Assembly: GCA_902783255.1 (NCBI GenBank)
Contig: CACZQB010000003.1
Location: forward strand, 1 to 64,000
From: Oscillospiraceae bacterium
GTDB lineage: Bacteria; Bacillota; Clostridia; Oscillospirales; UBA644
Length of the DNA: 64,000 nt
Direction: 5' to 3'
In this document: piece after piece, positions 36,277 to 46,253 of the stretch
Numbering within the stretch: position 1 is the stretch's first letter
Layout: the number at the start of each line of letters is the position of its first letter
Position numbers and translations under genes: made by a program
The notes under the pieces: generated by a model
Database searches by the model: none
What the model was told of the DNA's origin: nothing
The model's input: the letters and a program-made list of their open reading frames with translations, nothing else

Positions 36277-37674
36277 ATGAGAAGAACTTTCAGTTTAATT
36301 ATGGCATTTTGCATGGTATTTATAATGTGCTCCTGCGGCAGTCAGCCTGAAGCGGAAGTAATTCCGCAATATGATTCGGCAGATAGTGATTCAGACGCAG
36401 ACCTTCTGGGATATGAATACAAGATCGCCGCAATAACACACGGCAGCGTATATCCTCTGAACCCTGTGTCGGGCGATACCGCGAGAGGTGACAAGCTGTT
36501 GCAGCGCTATAAGGAAACCGAGGAAAAATTCAACTGCAAAATCGATATTCTGGACGGCAGTGATATCGCAACTTTTCTTGCTTATTATGCGGCGAATATG
36601 AAATATGCGGATCTGATGTTTAACGCAATTCATCAGGTGATCACAGGTAAATATCTGCAAAACGGTTATTTCGCTCCGTTTTCAGATATGGATTTAGACC
36701 TTCAGTCGGGGCTGTTCGGTCCTCCCGCTGTTCTGGAAGCTGGAAATTTCAATGGGGACTATTATTCCATCATCGCATATTACTGGGGTTTTCCCGCAGC
36801 AGATACCGTGCCTGCAATGTGGTTCAACCCGAGAGTAATATCAAATTATCAGCAGGCATCTCCCCACGAGCTTGACGAACAGGGAGAGTGGACATGGGCA
36901 ACGTTTGAAAAAATGTGTGAGGCGATACATGATGTATCAAGCCCCGACGAAAACATGAGAACATATGCTATGGCATACACCAACCTGCCGTATCTTGAAC
37001 TCGGAGCGCTTTATTCAAACGGTGCAAGAGCAGTAACAAAAGATGAAAGCGGCAGACTTGTATATTCATTTAACGATCAGAAAACAATTGAAGCCCTTGA
37101 ATTTACAAACGGTCTTGCGGAACGAGATCTGATATGCAACGGCGGCGACCGACAGAATATTGAACCTTTTGTTGAAAACAGACGTGCGTTTTATATGGAA
37201 TATACACATATGGGCCTTTCAGATGAGGGAACTCAGAATCTTTCGTATAAAATGCAGGACGCATATGAGTGGATATACTTTCCCGCCGGTCCAAGCTATG
37301 TACCCGGAACACCCAGAACGGCATACTCATTCAATTCACGATTCTTTTACGCTCCGGCAAACTCAGATCAAGAAATTCACTCGATTCTTTTACCGTTTAT
37401 GTTCCAGCCGCTTCCCGGTGAAACGGTAGATACGTGGCAGGACGATTTCAGCCGAACAACATTTTTCACCAATGAATCTTTTGAATATTTCAAAATTCTG
37501 AGAGACGACACTTTCTTTGATTATCTTGTTTACTCATCCTTTGCAGGTGATCTTGAAGCAAAGCTTGTCCGTATGACGGAGGGCACGCTGTCGATTGCCG
37601 AAACTCTGGAGTCTATGGAATCAAAAATGCAAAGCACTCTTGACAATCTTTACAATGATTACCTGATTAAATAA
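36277..37674 (+). CDS. Extracellular solute-binding lipoprotein
   Basis: The protein has 465 residues. A lipoprotein signal peptide ends in MCS-Cys20. The mature chain resembles family 1 solute-binding proteins of sugar ABC transporters. Features are a YKETEEKFNCKIDILDG lobe near the start, then ATFEKMCEAIHDVSSPDENM, and a C-terminal segment SIAETLESMESKMQSTLDNL. No permease or ATPase genes are adjacent, so the transporter, if any, is encoded elsewhere. It follows the P-loop ATPase by 31 nt and is followed by a bidirectional terminator. Confidence 0.8.
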   Translation: MRRTFSLIMAFCMVFIMCSCGSQPEAEVIPQYDSADSDSDADLLGYEYKIAAITHGSVYPLNPVSGDTARGDKLLQRYKETEEKFNCKIDILDGSDIATFLAYYAANMKYADLMFNAIHQVITGKYLQNGYFAPFSDMDLDLQSGLFGPPAVLEAGNFNGDYYSIIAYYWGFPAADTVPAMWFNPRVISNYQQASPHELDEQGEWTWATFEKMCEAIHDVSSPDENMRTYAMAYTNLPYLELGALYSNGARAVTKDESGRLVYSFNDQKTIEALEFTNGLAERDLICNGGDRQNIEPFVENRRAFYMEYTHMGLSDEGTQNLSYKMQDAYEWIYFPAGPSYVPGTPRTAYSFNSRFFYAPANSDQEIHSILLPFMFQPLPGETVDTWQDDFSRTTFFTNESFEYFKILRDDTFFDYLVYSSFAGDLEAKLVRMTEGTLSIAETLESMESKMQSTLDNLYNDYLIK

Positions 37675-37686
37675 AACCGAACAACA

Positions 37687-37719
37687 GAAAAACCGACGCC
37701 TTACGGTGTCGGTTTTTTT
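37687..37719. terminator. Bidirectional intrinsic terminator
   Basis: An 11-bp stem (AAACCGACGCC with GGTGTCGGTTT, including wobble pairs) is flanked by T runs on both strands. It separates the solute-binding gene from convergent ftsH. Confidence 0.85.
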
Positions 37720-37730
37720 GATATGTATTT

Positions 37731-39548
37731 TTATGCGTTTTCCGGTGCCGGAGCCTGATCGAATATTGCATAGAACTCTTCGGAAGACATTTTTTCTTTT
37801 TCCATCAGAATTTCCGCAATTTTATCGAGATAATGTCTGTTTTGCTCAAGAATGGATTTTGCCATCTGATATGCTCTGTTGATTATGGCAGAAACTTCTC
37901 TGTCTATTCTTGCGGCTGTTTCTTCGGAATAATTGGGCTGCGTTCCGAACGATCTGCCTATGAAAACCTCGTCCTGACCTGCGTAATCAATCGGACCGAG
38001 ATCAGACATACCGTATTTTGTTACCATTTTCTTTGCGATTGACGTTGCGCGCTGTATATCGTTTGAAGCGCCTGTTGAAATATCGTCAAGGCACAGCGAT
38101 TCTGCAACACGTCCGCCGAGAAGAGATACTATTTCCTCAAACATTTCGTTTTTGGACATATAGTTCTTATCTTCCTGCGGCAAAGAAAGAGTAAATCCTC
38201 CTGCAAGTCCTCTCGGTACGATCGATATCTGATGAACGGGACCCTGGGAAACGAGAACTTTATTGATTATTGCATGGCCGCCTTCATGATACGATGTAAG
38301 GCGTTTTTCTTTATCCGTAATTTTTCTCGATTTCTTTTCAATGCCTACAACAACTTTGAGTATCGCGTCTTCAATATCGGTCATCTGAATTTTTTCATGT
38401 TTTCTTCTTGCCGCAAGAAGGGCGCCCTCGTTGAGTATATTCTGAAGATCGGCAGGTGAGAATCCGGCGGTCGTTTTTGCAATAGTTGCCAGATTTACGT
38501 CTTCTGCTATCGGTTTATTTTTTGCGTGAATTTTAAGAACTTCCTCACGAGCCTTGACATCGGGAAGATTGATCACGATCTGTCTGTCAAAACGACCCGG
38601 ACGCAGAAGCGCGCTGTCAAGGATATCCGGACGGTTTGTAGCCGCCATAACTATAACGCCTTCGTTTTCATCAAAACCGTCCATTTCAACAAGCAGCTGA
38701 TTAAGCGTCTGTTCTCTTTCATCGTGTCCGCCGCCGAGACCTGCGCCTCTCTGACGGCCGACTGCATCTATTTCGTCAATAAAAACTATACATGGCGCAT
38801 TTTTCTTTGCCTGTTCAAAAGTATCACGCACACGCGAAGCGCCGACGCCGACGTAAAGCTCGACAAAGTCGGAACCCGAAATAGAGAAGAACGGAACTCC
38901 CGCCTCCCCTGACGCGGCTTTTGCAAGATATGTTTTTCCTGTACCCGGAGGGCCGACAAGAAGAATACCTCTCGGTATATGCGCGCCCATATCGGTATAT
39001 TTTTTAGGCTGTCTTAAAAAATCAACCACTTCGGTGAGTTCTTCTTTTTCTTCGTCTGCCCCTGCAACGTCAGCAAAAGTAATGCGTTTTTTCTGTCCTT
39101 CGTTTGTTTTCAGTCGCGCTCTGCCAAACGACATAGCTTTTGCTCCGCCGTTCATCTGATTCATCATAAAGAACCAGACAAGCAGTATGCCTATACCGAA
39201 AATCAGATATGGCAGAAACGCAAGCCAGAAAGGTGTTTCGGCAGGCGGCGTAAGGTCGTAGCCGGTAAGAACACCGCTTTCTCTTGCAGCTTCAACATCT
39301 TCACGAACGTCTTCAATAAACAGAATGGGAGAATAAAGCGTAAAATTATATTTTTCACCTGATACAAGCTGAACTTCGAGAACATCATCGTTTATTTCGA
39401 AATAATAAACCTGATTATTTTTAAACTGGTCGATGACCTGCGAATACTTTATCTTTTTTTCGTTTCCGCCGCTGAAAAGCAATGAAACGATCAAAACCAA
39501 TACAAGTATCAGTGCGGCATAAAAGCCAATGCTTCTGAGATTTTTCAA
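37731..39548 (-). CDS. ftsH: ATP-dependent zinc metalloprotease FtsH
   Basis: FtsH is a membrane AAA+ protease that degrades damaged and regulatory proteins. It has 605 residues. There are two membrane helices (about 7-26 and 108-127) with an extracellular loop between them. The AAA domain has Walker [15 protein letters not shown] near 200 and Walker [12 protein letters not shown]. The zinc-binding motif is HEGGHAI, with Gly replacing the more usual Ala (HEAGH). The start is a TTG at 39548, placed 8 nt from an AGGAGG RBS. It is the last gene of the minus-strand replication and translation cluster. Confidence 0.97.
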   Translation of the reverse strand: MKNLRSIGFYAALILVLVLIVSLLFSGGNEKKIKYSQVIDQFKNNQVYYFEINDDVLEVQLVSGEKYNFTLYSPILFIEDVREDVEAARESGVLTGYDLTPPAETPFWLAFLPYLIFGIGILLVWFFMMNQMNGGAKAMSFGRARLKTNEGQKKRITFADVAGADEEKEELTEVVDFLRQPKKYTDMGAHIPRGILLVGPPGTGKTYLAKAASGEAGVPFFSISGSDFVELYVGVGASRVRDTFEQAKKNAPCIVFIDEIDAVGRQRGAGLGGGHDEREQTLNQLLVEMDGFDENEGVIVMAATNRPDILDSALLRPGRFDRQIVINLPDVKAREEVLKIHAKNKPIAEDVNLATIAKTTAGFSPADLQNILNEGALLAARRKHEKIQMTDIEDAILKVVVGIEKKSRKITDKEKRLTSYHEGGHAIINKVLVSQGPVHQISIVPRGLAGGFTLSLPQEDKNYMSKNEMFEEIVSLLGGRVAESLCLDDISTGASNDIQRATSIAKKMVTKYGMSDLGPIDYAGQDEVFIGRSFGTQPNYSEETAARIDREVSAIINRAYQMAKSILEQNRHYLDKIAEILMEKEKMSSEEFYAIFDQAPAPENA

Positions 39549-39572
39549 TATTTTGTCCTCCTGCTAAGGAAT

Positions 39573-40097
39573 TTACGGTTCAAGAATGCCTATATACGGT
39601 AAATTTCTGTATTTTTCATCATAGTCAAGTCCGTAACCGACAATGAACTCGTCAGGAACGGTAAAACCGCAGTAATCAAGATCTACATTAACGACTCTGC
39701 GGTCGGGCTTATCAAGGAGCGTGCATATTTTAAGAGATTTCGGATTGCGGACTTTAAGTATTTCGATCAGTTTTGAAAGAGTATATCCGCTGTCAAGGAT
39801 ATCCTCAACGATCAGCAGATCGTAGCTGTGGATATTTATATCAAGATCTTTTATTATCTTTACGTTGCCTTTTGATGTTGTTGATCTGCCGTAGCTTGAA
39901 ATGACCATAAAATCGATCGAAAGATCAACGTCTATATTCCGTATCAGGTCACTCAGAAATATTACGGAGCCTTTAAGAATGGCGATAACGAGAAGATTTT
40001 TATCTTCTCCGCGGTAATCGTTTGATATCTGTTTGCCCAGTTCGGCTACTTTGTCTTTTATTTCTTTTTCCGAAAGAAACACTTTTACGTCTTTCAT
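39573..40097 (-). CDS. hpt: Hypoxanthine phosphoribosyltransferase
   Basis: The enzyme salvages hypoxanthine or guanine to IMP or GMP using PRPP. It has 174 residues. The PRPP-binding motif is LLIVEDILDSGYTLSKL (about 103-119). VAILKGSVIFLSDLIRNI near residue 53 supplies the pyrophosphate loop. The RBS lies inside the end of tilS, with 2 nt between stop and start. The tilS-hpt-ftsH order is widely conserved in Firmicutes. The pairing with a GuaA that lacks its glutaminase makes purine salvage relevant here. Confidence 0.96.
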   Translation of the reverse strand: MKDVKVFLSEKEIKDKVAELGKQISNDYRGEDKNLLVIAILKGSVIFLSDLIRNIDVDLSIDFMVISSYGRSTTSKGNVKIIKDLDINIHSYDLLIVEDILDSGYTLSKLIEILKVRNPKSLKICTLLDKPDRRVVNVDLDYCGFTVPDEFIVGYGLDYDEKYRNLPYIGILEP

Positions 40098-40099
40098 TA

Positions 40100-41464
40100 T
40101 TATTCTCCCTTGCTGTCCTCTGTATTATCATTTATAATAATTTCCCACGCCGTACCCCCGATTTCGGGCCATGCGGTTTTATCAGCGCCGAAATCCCGCA
40201 GCCATAAAGGACGATCGTCCGATGACGTAACGATAAACATGGATGAACGGACGGAGGCGGGAATCTTTTCGTCTATAAATAGTTCTTTTATCAGTTTTTC
40301 GGGTCTTCCGTAAAGCTGAATTCTGTCTGCGGCTTTGCGCGATCTTATATAAAGAGGTAAATTACCGCAAAAACATGATCTGACGTTTTCTTTGGATACC
40401 GATGTTTTTTTCAGTGTCACGGTATATCCGTCAAACCTGTTTTCACCCTCGAAAATACGATGAAAAATATTGTTGACGGCTCTTTCTTCCGATTTCACAA
40501 AACGCAGGTTTTCATAATCAAGAACGGCGTAATAACCGTCTGAAATAAGCACTCTGTCTGAAGTATGCCCGGATTCAAGCAGAAAAATTATATCATTTGT
40601 TTGTCTGAATGTCAAGCCCGAGCGAGCGCCGAGCGAAGAATAAACGTGTCTCAAAAGCCTTGAAATCACAGGTTTTTCCGCATTCCGTAAAAATTTCAGC
40701 GGGACTTCGTTTTTCTGCCGATTTTTACCGAAAGACAAGATCGCATCGTCAATGATTTTTTCAAAATATTTTTCGTCTTCCTCTGCGAGCGCAGTGATAC
40801 GAAAGACCGCTTCGTCAAGTTTCGGATTTATTTCGCGAAGACGAGGCAGAATATCGTTGCGGAGGATGTTTCGCGTACAGATATTTTCAAAATTCGTTCT
40901 GTCCGTTACAAAAGGAATACCGTTTTTTTCACAGTGGAGCAAAATATCTTTTTTCTCGCATAAAAGCAGCGGTCTTATAACGCCGTCAGAACGAAATACT
41001 GGAATTCCCGCAGCGCCTTTTATGCCGGCGCCCCTGATTATATTCATAAAAAATGACTCTGTGGCGTCATTTTTGTTGTGGGCTGTGGCAATATGAGAAT
41101 AACCGAACTTTTTACGTGTCTTTTCAAAAAACGAATACCTTACTGTGCGGGAATATTCTTCAGTCGTTACACCCGCGGGTTTTGTGTTCGGAATATCCGC
41201 CTTACATATTTCGCATTTTACCGAATGGTTTTCACAGTAGCTTTTTACGAATTCCTCTTCCGCTCCGGATTCTTCCCGAAGTCCGTGATTGACATGAGCT
41301 ACCGCAAAAGGGATGTTTTTCACTTCTCTGATAAAATAGTCAAGGAGCGTCATCGAATCAGAACCGCCCGAAACTGCAAGCACAACTCCGCTGCAATTTG
41401 AAAAGAGGCCGTTTTTTTCAATGTTTTCGCGAATAAGACTGTCAATACTGCTCATTTGTATCAC
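40100..41464 (-). CDS. tilS: tRNA(Ile)-lysidine synthetase
   Basis: TilS converts cytidine 34 of the minor isoleucine tRNA to lysidine. It has 454 residues. The N-type ATP pyrophosphatase P-loop is LAVSGGSDSMTLLDYF. The N-terminal catalytic half also shows HVNHGLREESGAEEEF, a family signature, followed by TAHNKNDATESF. The C-terminal half is the tRNA-binding region. The start may be GTG at 41464 or ATG at 41455; neither has a clear RBS because the gene begins inside the end of dnaB (overlap of 23 or 14 nt). Confidence 0.94.
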   Translation of the reverse strand: MIQMSSIDSLIRENIEKNGLFSNCSGVVLAVSGGSDSMTLLDYFIREVKNIPFAVAHVNHGLREESGAEEEFVKSYCENHSVKCEICKADIPNTKPAGVTTEEYSRTVRYSFFEKTRKKFGYSHIATAHNKNDATESFFMNIIRGAGIKGAAGIPVFRSDGVIRPLLLCEKKDILLHCEKNGIPFVTDRTNFENICTRNILRNDILPRLREINPKLDEAVFRITALAEEDEKYFEKIIDDAILSFGKNRQKNEVPLKFLRNAEKPVISRLLRHVYSSLGARSGLTFRQTNDIIFLLESGHTSDRVLISDGYYAVLDYENLRFVKSEERAVNNIFHRIFEGENRFDGYTVTLKKTSVSKENVRSCFCGNLPLYIRSRKAADRIQLYGRPEKLIKELFIDEKIPASVRSSMFIVTSSDDRPLWLRDFGADKTAWPEIGGTAWEIIINDNTEDSKGE

Positions 41465-42803
41465 TTGAAGAAAGAGAATGGAACGATGTGTGAGCGCCGT
41501 CCCAGAAAATCTTTACTTTACCGGTCTGACCGTGACGGTTCTTTTCCACGATAACTTCACAGATGTTTTTCTGCTCGGTTTCCTTATCGTAATAATCCGG
41601 TCTGCTGAGAAAAATTACCACGTCCGCGTCCTGCTCTATTGATCCGGAATCGCGCAGGTCTGAAAGACGCGGTGTTTTATTGTCATCTTTACGCTGTTCT
41701 ATGCTTCTTGAAAGCTGTGAGAGCAGTATCACGGGAACGTTGAATTCTTTTGCAAGTATTTTAAGCGATCGGGTGATATCAGAAATTTCAAGCACTCGAT
41801 TTTCGATACGCTTTGATGAATTCATCAGCTGAAGATAGTCTACGACTATCAGACCGAGGTTCGGTATCCGGCGAAGCTTTGCTTTCATCTCCACGACGGT
41901 GATAGACGGCGTATCGTCAAAAAACATCTGAACATTCTGCAGATCATCGTGCCAGAATTTAAAAAGATCCGACCACTGATCGTCTGAAAGCGATCCGGTT
42001 CTGAGAACGTAGCTGTCTATGCGGCGTTCCATTGAAATAATACGGTGCGCAAGCTGTTCTTTAGACATTTCAAGAGAGAAGAAAACAACGGAACGCTTGG
42101 GATTGTAATTTGAAGAGTTTGCGATATTGTAAGCAACATTGAGCGCAAAAGATGTTTTGCCGATACCGGGACGACCAGCAATGACAACAAGGTCAGAATT
42201 GTTAAAACCGCCTATAAACGTGTCTACCGCAGATATTTCGAGTTTAAGAGGATCATACTTGCCGGTAGTATCGTTTTTTTGTTCCGACCATCTTTCGAGT
42301 TCGCCCTTGACTACCGATTCAAGCTTGTAAAGAGTTGTGTTCTGACGTCCGTTTGTTATTTCGTAAAAACTGTGTTCGGCTATATCGAGCACATCTTTAA
42401 CATCATCTCCGCCGTAACAAAGAGTCGTTACATTGTTGCAAACATCGATAATTTTGCGCAAAGACGCTTTATCTGAAACAATATCTATATAATAATTGAT
42501 ATCGTTGATAAGAGAGGACGATTCTGCAAGTCTGAGAAGATATTCCTTATCTGCTTCATCTTCAAAATGTCCTTTTTCTCTCAGCTTTTCGAGCAAAAGA
42601 ATGCCTTCGACGGGGATAGTCAAGTTAAACATCTCCGTCATTGTTTCAAATATTTCCGCGTGCTTTTTAAAATAAAAGCTTTCGGGTTTCAGCTTCTGGA
42701 CCGCAGAGGAAATTTTTTCCGGATCAAGCAATATTGCTCCCAGAACCGCCTGCTCGGCCTCAATGCTGTATGGCATTTTCTGATCGGTATCTTTAAATTC
42801 CAT
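41442..42803 (-). CDS. dnaB: Replicative DNA helicase DnaB
   Basis: DnaB unwinds DNA at the replication fork (called DnaC in Bacillus). It has 453 residues. The N-terminal domain starts PYSIEAEQAVLGAILLDPEK. The RecA-type domain has Walker A AGRPGIGKTSFALNVA near 205. LGLIVVDYLQLM is Walker B, and later DLRDSGSIEQDADVVIFL is the family signature. It begins 1 nt after rplI, with the RBS (GGAAG) in the rplI end, so coupling is likely. Confidence 0.96.
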   Translation of the reverse strand: MEFKDTDQKMPYSIEAEQAVLGAILLDPEKISSAVQKLKPESFYFKKHAEIFETMTEMFNLTIPVEGILLLEKLREKGHFEDEADKEYLLRLAESSSLINDINYYIDIVSDKASLRKIIDVCNNVTTLCYGGDDVKDVLDIAEHSFYEITNGRQNTTLYKLESVVKGELERWSEQKNDTTGKYDPLKLEISAVDTFIGGFNNSDLVVIAGRPGIGKTSFALNVAYNIANSSNYNPKRSVVFFSLEMSKEQLAHRIISMERRIDSYVLRTGSLSDDQWSDLFKFWHDDLQNVQMFFDDTPSITVVEMKAKLRRIPNLGLIVVDYLQLMNSSKRIENRVLEISDITRSLKILAKEFNVPVILLSQLSRSIEQRKDDNKTPRLSDLRDSGSIEQDADVVIFLSRPDYYDKETEQKNICEVIVEKNRHGQTGKVKIFWDGAHTSFHSLSSSDTNEQY

Positions 42804-42804
42804 T

Positions 42805-43248
42805 TTATTCTTCCGGTACTACATGAACCGTAACTTTCGCCGCAATTTCAGGGTAAAGTTTTATTTCCGCGTTATATTCACCGTATGTTTTGATATTTGC
42901 TACGGTAATTTTCTTTTTATCTATGGCAAGTCCGCTGTCTTTTTCTATCTCTTCGGCAATTTCTTTCGACGTTATTGCTCCGAAAAGTTTTGTGCTGCTG
43001 CCCTTTGCTTTCACGGTGAACACTTTGCCTTCAAGGAGCTTTTTATCTTCCTCCGCTCTTGCCTTTTCGGCTTTGCGCTTGCTTTCTTCGGATTTATTGT
43101 GGATTTCAACCGCATTTTTGTTTACAGCGTTGGCTTCAACGGCTAGTTTTTTAGGAAAAAGGAAATTGCGCGCATAACCGTCGCTGACTTTAACTATCTG
43201 ATTCTTTTTTCCGAGTGTTTTTACATCCTGAAGCAAAATTACTTCCAT
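42805..43248 (-). CDS. rplI: 50S ribosomal protein L9
   Basis: L9 binds 23S rRNA at the base of the L1 stalk. It has 147 residues. The N-terminal domain is MEVILLQDVKTLGKKNQIVK, then VSDGYARNFLFPKKLAVEA, matching the L9 signature. A connecting helix (residues about 45-75) leads to the C-terminal domain ending AKVTVHVVPEE. The RBS is AAGGAGGAGAG. The gdpP-rplI-dnaB order is the common Firmicute arrangement. Confidence 0.96.
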   Translation of the reverse strand: MEVILLQDVKTLGKKNQIVKVSDGYARNFLFPKKLAVEANAVNKNAVEIHNKSEESKRKAEKARAEEDKKLLEGKVFTVKAKGSSTKLFGAITSKEIAEEIEKDSGLAIDKKKITVANIKTYGEYNAEIKLYPEIAAKVTVHVVPEE

Positions 43249-43268
43249 AATTCTCTCCTCCTTAAGCG

Positions 43269-45242
43269 TTATTTTATATCTATTCTGCCCTGCTCTTCAA
43301 GAAAAGCGTCGATGGCATTTGTGAGTTTTATATATGCTTCTTTTGCGTTTACTCCTTTAAGCTGAGTTCCCGCCATGCTCTGATGTCCTCCTCCGCCGAG
43401 CTTTTCCATGATCAGCTGAACGTTGATGTTGCCGAAAGAGCGGGAGGATATATTTGCGTAATCTTTTGTTTCAAATATCGTAAACGTTGCCTGAACGCCT
43501 TCGATATTCAGCATTTCGTCTGCTGCCTGAGACGTGGCTATTTTTATGTTGCCTTCCGATTGCGCCTCAAAAACGGATATCGCAAAGATCGATCTGTAAA
43601 TCTTCGTATTTTTTATAATTTCCGCGCGGTCTCTGTATGTCTCCATGTCGGTCTGGAACATAAGCTTTACATTTACCGTGTTTGCGCCCATTGTTTTAAG
43701 GAATGCCGCCGCCTCAAATGTGCATGTTCCCGTGCGGACTGAAAAATTCTTCGTATCAAGGTAAATGCCTGCAAGAAGAGCTTCGGCTTCTATTGGCGAC
43801 GGATTGCAGTCTCCTAGATACTGGATAAGTTCGGTTATCATTTCACACGCTGAGGATGCATACGGTTCATGAAAGAAAAACGCGGTATCTTTAATAAAGT
43901 CGGCAGCTTTTCTGTGATGGTCGATAACTGCTGTTTTGCCTGCATATGAAAGAAGTTCGGGCATTTCGGTATACATGCCCCTGTGGGTATCAACAATAAC
44001 AAGCAGAGTGTTGAGCCCAACGGTCATAAGCGCCTGCTCTTTTGAAATGAAAAGATTTTTATGACGTTCAGACATAAGCAGTCTGTCGTAAAGCGTATCT
44101 GCAAGATTTGTGGCGTTGTCAAGAACTATATATGCGTCTTTATGCTTGGACATTGCTATGCACGCCACGCCTACGCATGCGCCGAGGCTGTCCATATCCG
44201 CATATTTATGTCCCATAACTATAACATTGTCAACACTTTTGATAACCTCGGCAAATGACGATGCCAAAACGCGTGAACGAATTTTTGTGCGGGTATCGTT
44301 TATTCTCGCATAACCGCCGAAAAATTCAAAACCGTTTGCGGTCGAAATAACTGCCTGGTCTCCGCCCCTGCTGAGTGCCATATCAAGAGCTTTCCGCGCG
44401 GAATCTTCGCTTTCGGAAAGCGATCCGCCCGATACTCCGACGCCTATGGAAAGAGTTGGGGGTATGGAGCTGATAATGGGAAGATCTCTTACTTTATCCA
44501 GGATATCAAATCGATCGGACGTAAACTGCTTGATAAATCTGTTCTCGAATATGAAAAAATATCTGTTTTTTTCGGTTTTTTTGATTATTCCGTCTGCCTG
44601 TGCCGCCCAATGCATAACGGCGTCGTCGATCGTGGCAACAGCGACGGAGCTGTCTCCCTCCCGTATGTTTCGGAAAAGTTCGTCGTAATTGTCTATTGTC
44701 AGATATGCGGCAACAGGTTTAAGGAGCTGCTGTTCGCGTTTTAAAACGGCATAATCGGTTTTATCGAAGAAATAAAGAATAAACATCATGCCGTTGTCGG
44801 TTTCATCTTTATCAACATAAACCGAAGCGGTCTTATCTCCTATCGCAAGCTCCGATAAGTCCGCAGAAGGAAGTGATCTGTCAAGTTCTTTTATATTGTT
44901 GAGTTTTGCCACAAGCGGTTCGCCGGCAAAATCGACAAATTTTTCGCTGTACCAGAGTATATCGCCTCCGTCATCGCATATAACGACCGGAAGCGGAAAT
45001 GCACCGAGTCTGTTCACGGTTCTGAGATTCATCGCCGCAACTGTATTATTCAGTGTTTTTTTGACATTTTTCTTCGTGATCCGGGCATATATTTCAAACC
45101 CGATTATATAAAGGACGGAAACGAGAATGAATATATAACTCAGCGTTCCCGGATGGTAAATGCGAAAAAGAACAGAAAAAACGGCAAGAATAATGTATAT
45201 TATACGTGATGACAGAGACGTAATTATATATTTTCCGCTCAT
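43269..45242 (-). CDS. gdpP: Cyclic-di-AMP phosphodiesterase GdpP
   Basis: GdpP hydrolyses c-di-AMP, which controls potassium, osmotic balance and wall homeostasis. It has 657 residues. Two membrane helices lie at about 10-50. A PAS-like segment follows (about 80-170). A degenerate GGDEF domain follows (about 175-305). The DHH domain shows VIMGHKYADMDSLGACVG and VIDHHRKAADF, with VDTHR between them. The DHHA1 end is KLGGGGHQSMAGTQL. All metal-binding motifs look intact. It is the gene between the YybS-like protein and rplI and has an AAGGAGG RBS. Confidence 0.95.
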   Translation of the reverse strand: MSGKYIITSLSSRIIYIILAVFSVLFRIYHPGTLSYIFILVSVLYIIGFEIYARITKKNVKKTLNNTVAAMNLRTVNRLGAFPLPVVICDDGGDILWYSEKFVDFAGEPLVAKLNNIKELDRSLPSADLSELAIGDKTASVYVDKDETDNGMMFILYFFDKTDYAVLKREQQLLKPVAAYLTIDNYDELFRNIREGDSSVAVATIDDAVMHWAAQADGIIKKTEKNRYFFIFENRFIKQFTSDRFDILDKVRDLPIISSIPPTLSIGVGVSGGSLSESEDSARKALDMALSRGGDQAVISTANGFEFFGGYARINDTRTKIRSRVLASSFAEVIKSVDNVIVMGHKYADMDSLGACVGVACIAMSKHKDAYIVLDNATNLADTLYDRLLMSERHKNLFISKEQALMTVGLNTLLVIVDTHRGMYTEMPELLSYAGKTAVIDHHRKAADFIKDTAFFFHEPYASSACEMITELIQYLGDCNPSPIEAEALLAGIYLDTKNFSVRTGTCTFEAAAFLKTMGANTVNVKLMFQTDMETYRDRAEIIKNTKIYRSIFAISVFEAQSEGNIKIATSQAADEMLNIEGVQATFTIFETKDYANISSRSFGNINVQLIMEKLGGGGHQSMAGTQLKGVNAKEAYIKLTNAIDAFLEEQGRIDIK

Positions 45243-45258
45243 ATGGACACCTCCTTTA

Positions 45259-46236
45259 TCAATGGCCGGAATTCAAGAGCTTTTCACGGATATTGAGATA
45301 CGAATCAACAAGTCCGAGCAGTGAAAGAAGATACGCAAAACCGATCGGCAGAACAGCGATCACAAACAAAGCAATAATGATTATTCGTCTGACTGTATCT
45401 GAGATATTTTTGAAGTCCAGTATGTAATCTATAAGCGCAATGCCGCCAAACGACAGCACGACCGACATTACAGCCGTAAAGTTAAGAGCAGCTGTTCCCG
45501 CCGGTGAACCCATAGACAAAAGGGAAATAAGCGAAGCGAGAAAATAGAATACCGCGCCTGTTCTGCTTACCCTGAAATCGCTGAATTCGCCCATAAAGGA
45601 GACATCGTTTCCCGAAGCTTTTTCTGCTTTTCTCAAGACCGCAAACGCCACCGCAGAGCATAAAAGATACCATATTGCCAATGCCGCAGGGATATAGGAA
45701 AAAATCGCGGAGGCGATAGATGAAACGGAATAAAGATACATATTATCCGTCAGTTCCGGCTGAGCGCTTAACGCGGTCTGCAATATATTTTCGACCTGAG
45801 ACGTAAATGCTTCGCGAATTCCCTCCGCCGCATCGGCAAATGAACTGCCCTGCGGAGAGGAAAACAGTGCGTATACCGCAAAAACTGCAAAAAGGAAAAT
45901 CGCGCCGAACAAAACAGCCATCGCACCGGTGGAATTAAGATTTCTTTTCATGAGATACGCCGTGCCTACCGCCCATCCCACAGGGAAGAACATTGCAAGC
46001 AAAAGCAATCCGGGAACAGGGTCATTTAAAACAACAACGGAAACGATATAAAATATCGCTATAATGCTTTGCGATACAATGCGTGAAACGGGTGTATCGG
46101 CAAAGACTATTACAAACGTGAAAAGGACAGTTGATATAAGTGAGAACAACATTATGGCACCGGGGAAAACGACAGTGCCAAGAGCGAAAGCGACTGTCAG
46201 CACGCTGAAAACAGCGGCAAATATACTTTTTTTCAT
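45259..46236 (-). CDS. YybS-like membrane protein (DUF2232)
   Basis: The protein has 325 residues from the ATG at 46236. A GTG at 46245 is too near the RBS. Eight or so hydrophobic segments are spread along the chain: AVFSVLTVAFALGTVVF at the start, GLLLLAMFFPVGWAVGTAYL, and IIIIALFVIAVLPIGFAYLL near the end. The DUF2232/YybS family normally sits upstream of gdpP, rplI and dnaB, as here, but its role is not known. The tail SLLGLVDSYLNIREKL matches the family's end. It lies 17 nt downstream of the DUF1846 gene. Confidence 0.85.
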   Translation of the reverse strand: MKKSIFAAVFSVLTVAFALGTVVFPGAIMLFSLISTVLFTFVIVFADTPVSRIVSQSIIAIFYIVSVVVLNDPVPGLLLLAMFFPVGWAVGTAYLMKRNLNSTGAMAVLFGAIFLFAVFAVYALFSSPQGSSFADAAEGIREAFTSQVENILQTALSAQPELTDNMYLYSVSSIASAIFSYIPAALAIWYLLCSAVAFAVLRKAEKASGNDVSFMGEFSDFRVSRTGAVFYFLASLISLLSMGSPAGTAALNFTAVMSVVLSFGGIALIDYILDFKNISDTVRRIIIIALFVIAVLPIGFAYLLSLLGLVDSYLNIREKLLNSGH

Positions 46237-46253
46237 GACAGTCACATCCTTTT